Positions 1 to 12,661 of a stretch of 64,000 bases of DNA are shown one piece after another. Origin of the DNA: Polymyxa betae (taxonomy: Eukaryota > Endomyxa > Phytomyxea > Plasmodiophorida > Plasmodiophoridae); contig RBZT01000705.1 of NCBI GenBank assembly GCA_003693705.1, forward strand, positions 79,356-143,355, written 5' to 3'. Position numbers and translations under genes: made by a program. Numbering within the stretch: the stretch's first letter is position 1; the number at the start of each line of letters is the position of its first letter. Under the pieces are notes generated by a model. That model was not told where the DNA came from, made no database searches, and worked only from the letters and a program-made list of their open reading frames with translations.

Positions 1-2
1 CC

Positions 3-1992
3 CAAGAGCCTACCGTGGGCGCTGCTGTTCCCCCATTAGCACCGCTCTCTGCGCAAACATCATTGCAGCTGGATCAAGCTGAAACTAAATATAATCATTT
101 TGAACTCCAGCATCAAACGTCTTTTACAAAGAACGATTCACTTTCGACCCGAGATTCTCACCTGAGTATCATCAGTGGTGAGGAGGTCGGTAATGTTGAT
201 AATATTAAGGTCTGTTGATCGTTGTTGTCTTCCTCTTGGTAGATTCATAATACCTTTTAGTCTGAGTCCCAATGGCAATCTTCACATGAATCCAAATCGG
301 AGATTACAACAGAAATAGAAGATAGTGAGAAGGTCGAGCCAATATCGAGATCCGATGTCGCTGACTACATTACGCAAGCTATTTTTTGCGATCTTGTTGC
401 AGAATTGAAGTATCGCGAACCGAAGGCGTCAGAGCACAGCACTGATGCTCCTTCGAGCTATCTCGTTGCAAATCCCCAGAATTGTAAACTGCAAGCTTCG
501 CCACCAGATTCGGGACCAGTAGAGCAGATCACAGATGCTATTTTGAGTGATCTCGTTTCAGAGTTACACTTCTGCGAACAGTATGCTCCGGAATCAGAGC
601 AAAACCAAGCAAAGGAGAGCACTTGCGCTATTTCAAGCTATCTCGTTGCAGACGTTGAAGATTGTGAAATGAAACCTCCGCCGGATTCGGATCCAGTTGA
701 GGAGGTCACAGAAGCAATTCTAAGTGATCTCATTTTAGAACTGCAGTATCGCGAACCGAAGGGTGCTCAAACAGAGCGGAAACAAACAAACGACAATACT
801 AATGCTATCTCAAACTATCTTGCGGGAGAACCCGAGGATTGCAAATTGCAAATTACACGACCAGTTGAAGAGGCGACCGAACCTATTACAAGGCACCTCG
901 ATAGCTATCATCAGCCAAAGGCTCCACAAGCAATGTTGAATCAAGCTAACGACAGCGATATTGTCAGTTATCTGATCGCAGAACCTCAGCATAGTCAACT
1001 AGATTCCTCGTCTCTGGAATCGGATCCAGTAGAAGAGGTCACGGACGCTATATTATGTGATCTCGTTGCAGAATTAAAGTTTCGCGATCCGAACGTTTCG
1101 CAATCAGAGCTGGAGCAAGCAAGTAGCGACACTATGGCTAATTCAAGCTATCTCGTTGCAGAACCCGAGGATCGTACACTGAGAGCTTCACGACAAGGAT
1201 CGGATGCAACAGAGGCGGCCAAGGATGCTATATCAAGTAGTCTCATTGCCGAACTGAGAGACGCTGAATCTGATACAACACAACCGCACTCAAATCGAGC
1301 AGAGGAAATAACCAATGCGATTTTGAATGATCTTGTAGGAGAGCTGCAAGATTCAGGTGAGAAATAATGTGACAGTTGATGGCTGCATTCATCTCATTAA
1401 TCTGCACATCTCAGTTGGTAAGAGCCTGGTTCATGAACCTGAATTTACGGTTTTTGAACCTCATGACCCTGAATGTGCTAAACTCTATATTGCACAAGTG
1501 CTACGTAATCAGCGCTTTATTGATTGGGCGAATCCCATGCTAAGCGAAGATACTCTTAACGCCGTTGAGAGACAGCTGGAACAGCAGTCCTCTGAATCTT
1601 CATCATTCCGGCGGTTTATTTTCGATATGTTGCAATCCGTGATTCTGTCGCTGCGCCGATTCGGTGGTGAAAGACCTCCCGAAGCCTGGCATCGGATGAA
1701 ACCAAGGTATGGATTATGATCTTTTCTAAGGATTTCATGTGACGACTGTCTTTGCAGGAAATTAAGGGACCACTTTTGGAGGCAGCCGTCAGATGATGAA
1801 ATCATCAAGGAAGTTCTTTTAAGAATATATCCCGATCCATCAACAACATATGACAATGTTGACGAAATCGTCAATGCTCAAGTCCAAAAAGAAGAATGGT
1901 ATTACGATGACCATATCGCAGAAGTCCAGTTCGAAATAGCAGACTTAATATTTACCGAGATTTTACAGGATAGCATTCAGGCGATGGTTTGA
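3..1992 (+). CDS. CEP350/DUF4378-like repeat protein, 3' part
   Basis: The gene is open at the left window edge. Exons are <3-209, 261-1356, 1415-1706 and 1758-1992, separated by 51-58 nt GT-AG introns that keep phase. The second exon encodes about five degenerate copies of a roughly 70-residue unit. Each copy ends in a motif like VEEVTDAILCDLVAEL and is followed by SSYLVAEPED. The C-terminal 180 residues end in a segment (EEWYYDDHIAEVQFEIADLIFTE) whose pattern, an acidic stretch then an amphipathic helix with a conserved glutamate, resembles the DUF4378/CEP350 C-terminus found in microtubule and centrosome-linked proteins. The repeat motif is itself related to that helix. Centrosomal or basal-body function is inference from this resemblance. 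No domain N-terminal to the repeats is visible. The coding frame is certain; the family call is moderate. Confidence 0.6.
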
Positions 1993-2284
1993 TAGTCATT
2001 TCGGCTTGGTCTTTCATATTTATATAAATTATATCTCTATGCATTGTTGTCTAAATACATCCTGTTCATATTTGCCTGCACTTGAATCGGCACAGAATTC
2101 TTCCGAGGTGTTTGAGTAGGTCTAACCAGACTAACCTCAATGAAATGGCATCCACAATTGCAGCTGTCGAGGTGAACTGTGTAGTCAGAGTCCGTCTATG
2201 AATATAGACTATTGACATCATGTGGGTTCGAGATCGAGTACAGAGGCATTCAGGCCAACTGCTGAGTTTTTACAGAGAAACTAA

Positions 2285-4272
2285 ATGGAAAATCTATCAG
2301 AAACTGAACCAGTAATAGTGACGGCGAAACTTGAGAGGCAGCATACAGAGGATACCGTTTCAGAGCAGACGCTTCAGAAAATCGAGTCGCTTGAAGTGCT
2401 GGAAGAAGCCCTGACTATTGTTAAAGGCGTTAGTTATCCTTACAAAGCTTTATAAACATTCATAGTGATTAAGGTTTAGATTTCAGAACCGCGAATCATT
2501 TGGAAAGATTCGACACTCTATAATGAAAGACTATTGAAGAAAATCTTCAACGATGATATGGATGGCAACGCGAGAACAAAAACATTATATGCAGAGCATG
2601 AAGTAGAGCACAATTGTACCCCAATCTGACAATTCATTTGGCATCATAGCTTCGTCAAGGCCTTCTACGAGAGCACAAATATTCGGAAATCAAGAAAAAG
2701 ATCAACGAGGCATTCGATCAGAGAACACAATTACTACAGAGTATGTTCGCATCATAGAATCATGAGTGCAGCCATTGACCAGATGAACAGATTCCCCTAA
2801 ATACCAGTCGACCATTTTCTGTCCATTTGGCAGAGTTCTCGTCTTCCAGATGATCAACGATACAATTTTCACAGTCTTCAGTGATGGCTTAATAGGTTGG
2901 TAACATTACAGCCCAGCAGGGTCTGTCATTACTATACTCACAACATCATAGTCATTTATGAACGTTCGAAAGCATCCAGCATAGAGCCGAAAGAGATCCT
3001 GGCCATCTCTGAAGCATCGCTCGCCTGCGTCTGTACCCTTTCACTTCCTCAGAAGGCGCCACCCGAACAGGCTCCAGAAACTGACGACAGGACGATCGAC
3101 TTGTTTTTGGTCACTGAGGACAGCAAGTCAGAAAGGGAATGCTCGATTATTCGATGTTATTTAAAGGCAACTACCGATTCTGTCAGCAGAAATATTCGAG
3201 TAAGTAGCTGACTTAAAAGTCGCTTTACACAATAACATTTGTGGTCGCTAGCTGGAACGATTACAAAGCAGTAATGTATTCAAAAATGAGACATGCTCTC
3301 GCCCGAATCTCGCTGTTTACTGTCCAGCCCATCAATGCATTATGACAACACATGATAGGTCTGGACGTCCCTAATCTATTTTCGACATCTTCTAATCCTA
3401 TCTCAGCGTCGTATATTTGATTGCAATAATGCAGTCGTCATTCGAGATTCGAATACGTCTGGATTTGACAGCGTCATTGCGGCTTCCAGCGACGCCACCA
3501 AACCAAAGGGATATTCATCGAATTACGAGCATAGTCAGTCGCGGTAGCTTTTTCTATGCTAGCACATACAGTGGCACACTCACACAGATTCAAATCGGAA
3601 TTGGAGCTACAAGTCTACGTCCATCAATTCTGCAGCAATACGGGGCGTTAGAAACCCGGGCTATCAATTCAGACCGATTCCGAGGTGTCGAAGATGACAA
3701 AGCGGAAATCGAACTGGAGGTGACGAGGATCGTTGAAGAGAAGCAACCGATCAAGTTTTCATATGCTCCAACAACGATCTCATGTATGGTTCTATCAGGA
3801 TCGGAATCGATATACAGCGCTTGTGGCGATGGAACGATACGTCGGCAGAGTTTTAGCTCGTCCAATTCAGGTAAGAACTAGATAAACCTCGATGATAATA
3901 TAGCTGAGGATGGTTGTAGAGGATGAGCAATGCTTCCTAAAAAAAGACGAGTATAGCGACGCCGGATACCTTCCATCGTGTTTACAGATAGCGGTTTCTA
4001 AATCAGCTAATCTGGTAATCAGTTGCGATGCTAATAGTCGTCTCTGTATGTGGAATCTATCGACACAAGAGATAATCGGGATCTGCTCCATGGAAGGCAT
4101 AAAGAACCCATATAGTCTGCATCTGGATGCAGAAAACGATTCCATCGTTGTGTTTGCCTCGGAGATGATGATGTTTTGGAGGTATAATCACGATATCATT
4201 CCAGAAGCGGTAAGACAGGCTACGTCGCTTGACAGAGAACCGAGTTTAAGCCGATCCCGAACGCGACTATGA
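2285..4272 (+). CDS. WD40-repeat protein of unknown role
   Basis: The model starts at the ATG at 2285 (MENLSETEPVIVTAKLE) and ends at the stop near 4270. It has about seven short exons. Clear coding blocks are 2285-2430, 2485-2610, 2655-2740, about 2900-3200, 3250-3360, about 3410-3871 and 3910-4272. The N-terminal part is charged and probably helical. From about 2800 onward, short beta-rich blocks end in W- or D-containing tails (for example SACGDGTIRRQSF and SRLCMWNLSTQEIIGIC), typical of degenerate WD40 blades. No family could be named. A propeller scaffold is inferred. Individual exon limits are approximate. Confidence 0.6.
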
Positions 4273-4370
4273 TGGCAGGAAACAATCGATTTGTTCATTA
4301 TAAAATTGCATAATCGCATATGAATGATACCTCTTACGCTATCGCCTTATCAAGCTTTGAGTGGGTAAAT

Positions 4371-5287
<917 letters not shown>

Positions 5288-5381
5288 CTACCCTCTCACA
5301 TTTTTCATATTGCTTCTACAAATGATATAATAATCTGTACTGAGATGAATGTACCTCACACACCGAATGCCATGCCGTTTA

Positions 5382-5855
5382 TTACTTGTTCTTTTTGGAA
5401 CCATGAGCACGATTCTTGGAGTGGAATCTGGGCCACAGCAGTGCGATTAACGTGAGGACTCCCAAAACTGCATGCACCATTGCGACTTGATGGTAGATTT
5501 TTGGAAATTCTGCACGGCGACGAAGCATCCAAGCAAGCGTGGCCCCATGGTACCCAAGGAAGCCTATCAGGCTTGGCGTTGCTGCTGATTGCGGGGCGTT
5601 TTTGCATCCGGCAAAGATGGCGAAGAGTCCAGAAAGCGAAAGGGATGCTGTTGGCAGAGCCCAAAGTTGCAAACTTGTATTCGAATGCGATGCTAGCGCT
5701 GACAAGATCTCCATGCTCTTGTGACTAGGGTTGAATAGTCCGCAATAGGACAGAAACCCTTCGAATGCGACATTGACACATAAAATAGCAAGCGAGATCA
5801 GCGAGAACTGCATGAAGAACGTTGCAAGATCTCGACTTCGAACGAATTCAAACAA
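5382..5855 (-). CDS. Four-transmembrane protein with ER-retrieval tail
   Basis: A single-exon frame of 157 residues starts with MFEFVRSRDLATFF. Four hydrophobic helices are visible at about residues 12-34, 62-85, 93-112 and 122-143. The last residues are SKKNK, so lysines fall at -3 and -4, a canonical KKXX dilysine ER-retrieval signal. Size, four-helix topology and dilysine tail recall the sterol-scaffold protein Erg28, but I cannot align the diagnostic residues with confidence, so no symbol is given. Being intronless in an intron-rich region is a mild reason for caution. Confidence 0.5.
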   Translation of the reverse strand: MFEFVRSRDLATFFMQFSLISLAILCVNVAFEGFLSYCGLFNPSHKSMEILSALASHSNTSLQLWALPTASLSLSGLFAIFAGCKNAPQSAATPSLIGFLGYHGATLAWMLRRRAEFPKIYHQVAMVHAVLGVLTLIALLWPRFHSKNRAHGSKKNK

Positions 5856-6859
5856 TTGATAGTGCCGAAAAGCACGCGGGCTTTTTTAGTCTTTTTAGAT
5901 TTTTAAGTGGTTGGTGGTTGGCTGCGCTGCAAGCGATAACACAAATGATACAAAGCACCCTCAATAAAACTGCAACTTTATCCTAGAATTTCCTATCGTT
6001 TACAATCAAATGACGATCTGGTTTTATTAATGCGCTGGCGAGATCATTCGCTTATGGTTGCAGGCTGGTAGTGTTCCAGATCGCATCAATTCGAGAGTTC
6101 AGAATGAATGCGCATTGTTTTGTAAATTGATTTCCCGAGACGAGCTAGAATGGCATTCGCTTTCGGTTTATATATGCTGACGTAGTTTAGTAATGTGAAT
6201 GCGAATTGCAGGAAAGAACTGTAAGCCTAAAGTTGGTACAGACACGTGTACATTTCATGGTCATAGCCTTTTACCAGCTTTTTGCTCAGATTGTATATCT
6301 TTGGTCATTGGCATTGGCAGCAAGACATCGCCGCTGATGTGCTTTTAGAGATCGCTCAGACTTCAGGACATGACAAAGGAATGTGCATATTCGAATGTAC
6401 CTCCTCAATTGGGGATAACCAGAGCAAAACTCAAGGTCGTACAGCTGTGTAGCAGCTTAACCCCAACTGTTGATTAACTCAAATAGAAAGTAGCGATTCG
6501 ACAACGTTGGTCACAAGAACGACCGGGTTCAACAAAGACCGAATCGAGGAAATAGGCGAGAGAAAACAAGTGCGTGAGTCGGACGTTAAGCAGGACTCGG
6601 ACTCGCGCACTTTGTTTAGCACACGCAGCGCTGTTGTCTGCGTTTAACTTACTCCTTAAGTAACATCATCATTGGGCCTGGCTTACTGCTGTGATCATTG
6701 CCCGATCAGCCAAGCGTCGTCTTCATTCTCTATCCTCCTTGGTATGCACGAGTCACGTCTCCATTGCTGTCTACCCTAACCTGCACACAGCGATCGCAGG
6801 CCGGCGACGGCTCGCGCCACAAAGTGCTCTATCTGAAAGCCTTTGCCGCTATCGATGAC
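5856..6859. other. Intergenic region, divergent promoter
   Basis: About 1 kb lies between the divergent 4-TM and ATG2 genes. I see AT-rich sequence with short T and A runs and a TATATATG-like stretch near 6169, and no repeats or RNA genes. A frame from 6698 runs into ATG2, but the family-like start is at 6860. Confidence 0.5.
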
Positions 6860-9800
6860 ATGTTCGGCGTGATCAAAAACCGCCTATGTAAATATTTGCT
6901 GAAAAGGCTGTTTGGACGCTACCTGGATGAGGATCTGGACACTGTCAAGGTCATCGTTGAAGGCGATAATCTCGCTGTTCAAAACCTTCGTCTACGATCG
7001 GGCCCGGGCTCCCATCTGACCTATTTGGATTCTGCATGTGCCGATCTAGTTACAGTTCACATACCCTGGCGTAACCTACTTCGAGATGGCTGCAAGATTA
7101 CAATTTCTGGATTTGCTATTGAGATCACCAATGAGAAAAGCGATGTTAGCAGCAATCTAGCAGCCCTCGTTTCAAATCCGCGTTCTTCCTCACACGATCC
7201 TTACCTACATCGAGCCCTTCTTGCGATTTTCAAAAACGATTCTCAGGACGATGATTTGGACGAAACAGGAATTGACGAGTTGCCGATAGGCAGCAACAAA
7301 AAATCTCTAGATTGTGTGAGCGGTTACATTCGTCAAGTACTTTCCAAGACACATGTCACGATTACAGATATTCGCCTGAAAGTCCGACCAGCTCAAGACG
7401 TCAATTTCATTGTTGCAATTCCCAGGTTATGGTTTCAAGATGGTGTATTGGAATTTGATAAGGGCGCAACAGTGTACGAAGAGCGAGTCGCTGAGCCGCT
7501 TTTGGTTATTGGTGACATGGTTCGCGCTGAATTCGACGATTATACTTTAACGTGTGATATTGACGTTATTCAAGGCCGAATTCCAGTATCGTTGTTGCGT
7601 TTTTTTGCCATCCCTGCGGGCTCTATGCCTCAATCAGAAACTCGCTTTGAACAGCCTTCTTCGGAATCGAAAGCAATTGGAGATTATGCTAGTATCAGCC
7701 AGCTTAAGCTCAACGTACAAAAGGCTGTTGTTGTTCTCGATTCAAACGAAGCACAGTTTGGCTTTAATCTCGACAATGTGGACATCGATCTCGCTATAGC
7801 ACCAAAAATCGCTTTGCGCTCGTTTTCTATTGGTGTTGGCGAGATTATCGACGAAATTTGCTCCATTCCTGTCTTACAGTTTACGCCTCGCGATCAGCAT
7901 CGTAAACCCAATTTTCTGTTAAGATCGAATGGATTGGATTTGCAGCCCTTCTTGGTCTCAGCTGACATGGACACACTGTATCGGTTAAAAGCTCTTCTTA
8001 GGGAATCTCTTAAACAGATCCCGACTAGAAAGGCATTGTCTTACACGGATCAGAAATGCGGCGACTTTGTTGTATCAGTGATGGGACCGATCGTGCTACA
8101 TTATATTGGCTACCTTGAAGTTCTGATTGATTCGCCAATTGCTGCTGTGATTGGTGCAGACACGACTGTTCTCTCGATAGAACATTCTCTCATTGAGATT
8201 CGCGAAATTCAGCAAGGCCGCATCATGTTTTCTTCTACATTAAGCTGCTCTATACGGTTTCGCTATTTGAACGACTTGGCTTCGACGATCCCTGCCATCT
8301 TCCCGAATAAAAGACGAACGTCATCCCGTATCTATCAGACCGACGATTTTGTCTCCGATCGCGACGGCTTATTACTGCCTGTGTCATATAAACTTGCCTA
8401 CATGGACGCCGCCCAAATAACTGCATCTTGTCAGCTAGCGAACATCGAAGTCCATCTTAACGAGCACGTTCTGACAGGGCTCTACTCCGTCTTCCAGAAC
8501 CACTCCAGGAATCTTGCCGCAAGTACTGTCGATCTTAGCAATTTTTCATGCTCATGGGCGGTTTCCGCTAGCTGCGACGAAATGCGGGTGTTCTACACCG
8601 CGCCTAATTGTAAGTTTCTGCTGCTTGCTGAAAGCGGGCTCTCTGTTTTCGCTTCACCAGCAGCAGTGAGTGCATCTGTAAGCTCTTTGTCTTTAAAAAA
8701 GGATTCCGTTGCTATCGTTTCGCACTTTGCTACACCAACGAATTTGGTAAACTTCGCTGCATTCGAGGCATGGGCCCTTTGGAGAGAAGACCACGCTGAT
8801 GTTTCTGTTGCGATTCGAAATATTGTTGTCTCTTTGAATCAAGATGCATTCGACTTTGCTGAATGTGCATTATCTATTCATTCAATGACAACGAAATTGA
8901 GCAACAGGGACGACCCTGCCAATAGCTGCAGCAGCAGCAACAGGTACAACTGATTTCACAACGTTTTGTTATGCCAATCTGTCTTCGGTTTAATGGGGAT
9001 GATTGGGCTAAGAATGAACCAGGTGTTTTTCATTCCAAAGCAATGTCGAGGACTGCGCCATTCTGTTCTCGTCAGCAGATCCATCAGGCCCGCGGTTGAC
9101 GTTGGTCTTCGAGAAACTCTACAAAACTGTCAGCAGAGATCGTTTGAACATTCTGCTATGCGGCTTATCTCTGCATTTGATCGATCGGCTGCCCTCTCCG
9201 ATCACATTCTCCTCACATTGTGGTGACTCTCTGCTGGAATATCTGATCGATTCTGGCCATGTCGTCATTCTGTCACTAGACGTTGCCGAAGCTGATCAAC
9301 ATTTGTCAGCACTATCAGTAAACGTCGGTCATGTTGCTTTAATGACCTGCGCCGACACGCTAACGTTGACGTACCGAGCGGGCGTCGCCATCTGGGAAGA
9401 CGTTTCGCCCCGCTTACTCGCCATCACGTCGAACGGTAAACCTTTGGATGACAGGTTTTCCGTTTCTCAGAAGCATGCCGATGTTGTCTCACTGGCAGCA
9501 TCCCAAGTGTTGACGCGGAATAATGCTTCTGGAGGCCTTCCAGCTGTCCTAGACGCATTCGAAGGTAGCATCAGCGAGGCCCTAAATGTGGAATTAGACG
9601 ACTCTTATCTTTCTGATGAGCGCTCCACCGGACTAGGCCACGGTGCTCAGCAGATTTTGTCTGTCATCGAGGATTCATACGATGCCGCCCCTTCAGCAAC
9701 TCTACCAAATCGAAATGAGATGAAAGCTCTGTACCATAATACTGACTTCCGCATAATCGAATCCCATTTCGCTTCGATCGATTTCGAAGCGGGCAACGAG

Positions 9801-11701
9801 GCACCTTTCGTTGATCAAAAGATCGTCAGCTCTGATGGTAGCTTTCCAGCTCTAAAGCTGTCACTCAACCTACGAATCGAGGGCATCACGTTGAGGTTAT
9901 TCGGAGGGTGCGATTTTCGGGAACGAAGGAGCTTCAATCCTGCGTTCAGAAGCGACGGCCCTAGAACTGGGTGTACTGAGGATTATATGCAAGGCATTTG
10001 CAGGCCTCTTGAATCGAATTCGCCCGCTCCACCAGCTTCATATTCCTGCGTTAACGGTATTACCTCAAGATCAATTGAAGTGAATGTTGCATATGACTTG
10101 AAATTTCAGGCAGCGGTCGACATCGTGAAAGCGCAGATATCATTGAGATTGTCCTATCTGATTTGCAGGTTTCTCGCCGGTCGTATACTTTTTCAACGAC
10201 TGTTTCCGAATCACAAAAGTTTTATGGGACCCTTGCCAGTATCATTATCAATGACCATGTCAAGGACTCCCATTTCACAAAACTTCTCGGCCCGTTGGTG
10301 GCAAATCGTCGCAATGATCGTGTATTGCTTTGTCTTAACGTACTTAATGTCGAATCTGAATTTTTCCTCCTTAGATCAAAGCTCTGACCATCACCATCGA
10401 ATCTGTTAATGCAGCGTCCTACTGCGCTGAACATCGTGTCGAGATCCAGTTAGCTCCACTGGATTTGACATTAGATGGTGTAACGCTTGCATTCGCAATC
10501 CAGTTCGCTACCGGCATCGAATCAGTTTTGGAACCAGTTGTAGCGACACCCCTGGAGGATGAATTGGATACAGTTCAGGTTGTAATTTTGAGTAGTTTTC
10601 GATTATCTCGATTTCGATGTCGGTTTGAGCACATTTTGATCAATCTGCAGCCTTTCTGAAACTCATGTCAATATTCAGGTTCTAGCGAACTTGGACCCGA
10701 CAGTATATGTTCATTTCTTCGACTGTGCTACGACTGCTCTTAATGTCACCTATCGTCCTTCCAACGCAGATCTGGGCTGTATCAGTGGGCCTGCTGATTA
10801 CATCAAGCTGCTCCAATTGTATGACTGTTTTGGTTCATTACTATTGCATACTGTTCTATGTTGCAAAGCGACTCAATGGTAGAACCAGTACTTATTTTAG
10901 TTAGGCTCCCTGTCCAAGATGCAACATTCGTGTTAAAGCACGTGTCGTTACGGGGTCTTTCTGGCTATACCAGAGCAGTTTGCGATACAATCCAAATATG
11001 GGCTCGCGATATTGCTCGGAATCAATACCATAAGTAAGAACGCGTACAATGCTTCGCTCTGAATCCCTGTATATATGATGACTTAGATACCTTGGAAGCA
11101 TTGTTCCATTCCGCTCTATGGTGCGGTTAGGCAGTAGCGTCAGAGATTTGGTCTTCACTCCGATCTGTCATCGAATTCATCATATGGTTCCATCAAGCAA
11201 TTATCATCATCGCCCCAGGTTCGATACAAGGAGCGGGAATTCAATTCATGTTGCTCGCCAGTTTGGAACCGAAGCGGTTTCGTTGGCTGTTGTGATGTTA
11301 TCGGGAACTGAAGGTAGATTTTTTTCGTACGATTCATTGATTCTTGACTGCTAATTTCTGTAGTGATGTTGGATGCCGTTGAAGGAAGAGGTCCAAATCA
11401 GGTGTACGATCGTGAGCCTTCCGGGTTCTACGATGGTCTTCGGTGTGCGTTAACATCAGTGTCAGAAGGTGCTCGTTTAGCCAGCCATAGCATCGTTGGG
11501 GTGCCATTAAAAGAATGGCGCAAGCACAACGGTGGTATTGAAGCAATCCGGTCGTTCATTCGAGGTGTTCCTCGGGCTGTATTACAGCCGGCTCGTGCTG
11601 CTACCCATGCTCTTAAAGTCACCCTGCAAGGGCTCAAAAACACGATCGATGCGGACTCGGCCGAGCGCAGGCGGCGGGCACGTAGACGGCATAGACGGTG
11701 A
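6860..11701 (+). CDS. ATG2: Autophagy-related protein 2 (lipid transfer)
   Basis: The start at 6860 (MFGVIKNRLCKYLLKRLFG) matches the chorein-type N-terminus of the ATG2/VPS13 bridge proteins; an in-frame ATG at 6698 would only add an unrelated leader. Exons are 6860-8943, 9023 to about 10124, 10169-10321, 10375-10578, 10679 to about 10836, about 10902-11033, 11087-11313 and 11364-11701. The N-terminal block has the IPWRNLL and GFAIEI motifs, and the middle block has ITLRLFGGCDF. The C-terminal block (VREG-type helices followed by FIRGVPRAVLQPARAATHAL) is the ATG2 C-terminal signature. ATG2 moves phospholipids from the ER to the growing phagophore. The protein is about 1,450 residues, shorter than most homologues. 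Two small exon joins (near 10124 and 10836) are uncertain. Confidence 0.92.
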
Positions 11702-11972
11702 TGCTGAATGTCTTGAAACTCCATTTCTCCATCTGATCTTGTCTTTATCCGTCACTAAATGCCATGTTAATATTATTTATCAAACAGTGGAGAACACGAC
11801 CAGTGCCGACTACTGCAACTCCAGAGCCTATTTCGCTCGAAATGTGCAGTTTAGTATCAATTCTGTCCTATAGTTGTACCATGTCGATATGAAATCCATT
11901 CTCTCTCATGTCGTGCTGCCCTTTGCCTCGCAACTTTTCCCAGCGAGATTCAGCCTGCATTGTCATACCAGT

Positions 11973-12579
11973 ATGATGATACCAATCACGTTGGTTAGAG
12001 AAGCCGGCGCTATCGTCCTGGTCGGTGTCTTATGGGGCTGTGAGAAACGCTAAGATAGGGTCTACCAACGGCAGCTGACGCCATCCTGATTGGCAGGCAC
12101 AAATCCGTTTCTGAATCAAAAGACAGGCGCGTCCGATTCAGGGAAGAAGACTGGATCGCGACTGTATCATCTGTTTGGAATCTTCCTGAACTGGAAAGTG
12201 AGTGGGAGTTCAATATAATTAATGAATAACTGACGGATTCTGTCTGAGTTTATTCTGCCATATCTCGTGAATCAGTTAGGCTCGGCTGCTTATGTCTACA
12301 CGTTGTCGAAATCTGGTTTGCAATTGGACTTTCGAATCTGCAAGATATCTCTGATATACGATCCACTCAGATATATCGATGTCATTGCCAATTTGCAATG
12401 CCCTCGCTGTCATATTTACAGTGATAACAAGCAGGCTAATAGGAGAACATCCATTATCGAATGGTAATTTGGTGCCTGATGTCACGGTCGCTTCTTGAGA
12501 TTTTTATTCAGAGGGGTTGCTTGGCGTTCTGCTTGCGATGTTGGGCATTACAATTTGCTTTTACGCCAAGCTTCAATAA
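11973..12579 (+). CDS. TMEM234-like small multipass membrane protein
   Basis: Five exons (11973-12039, 12097-12197, 12249-12315, 12371-12463, 12512-12579) join in phase to 131 residues. Blocks match the TMEM234 family, a relative of drug/metabolite-type four-helix transporters. They are VLVGVLWGCTNPFL at the N-terminus, FILPYLVNQLGSAAYVYTL in the middle, then SLPICNALAVIFTVI and GLLGVLLAMLGITIC. Four membrane helices are apparent. The ATG at 11889 would add a 28-residue leader; I chose 11973 because the family begins close to the first helix. Function in other organisms is poorly defined. The gene sits about 270 bases after ATG2 on the same strand. Confidence 0.88.
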
Positions 12580-12661
12580 ACGTGTACATTTCGCAGAAAA
12601 AAGCAAAAGTCGGTAAATTTCGCCAATGGAGATTGTATTGAAAAATTCAAGCTGGTAGTTA

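Noticed and set aside
2215-2245. GGTTCGA-like word suggesting a tRNA T-loop
   Set aside because: No matching acceptor or anticodon stems can be formed around it. I found no convincing tRNA, rRNA or CRISPR array in the window.
11428-11724. 98-codon minus-strand frame over the ATG2 3' end
   Set aside because: It is antisense to the conserved ATG2 C-terminal block.
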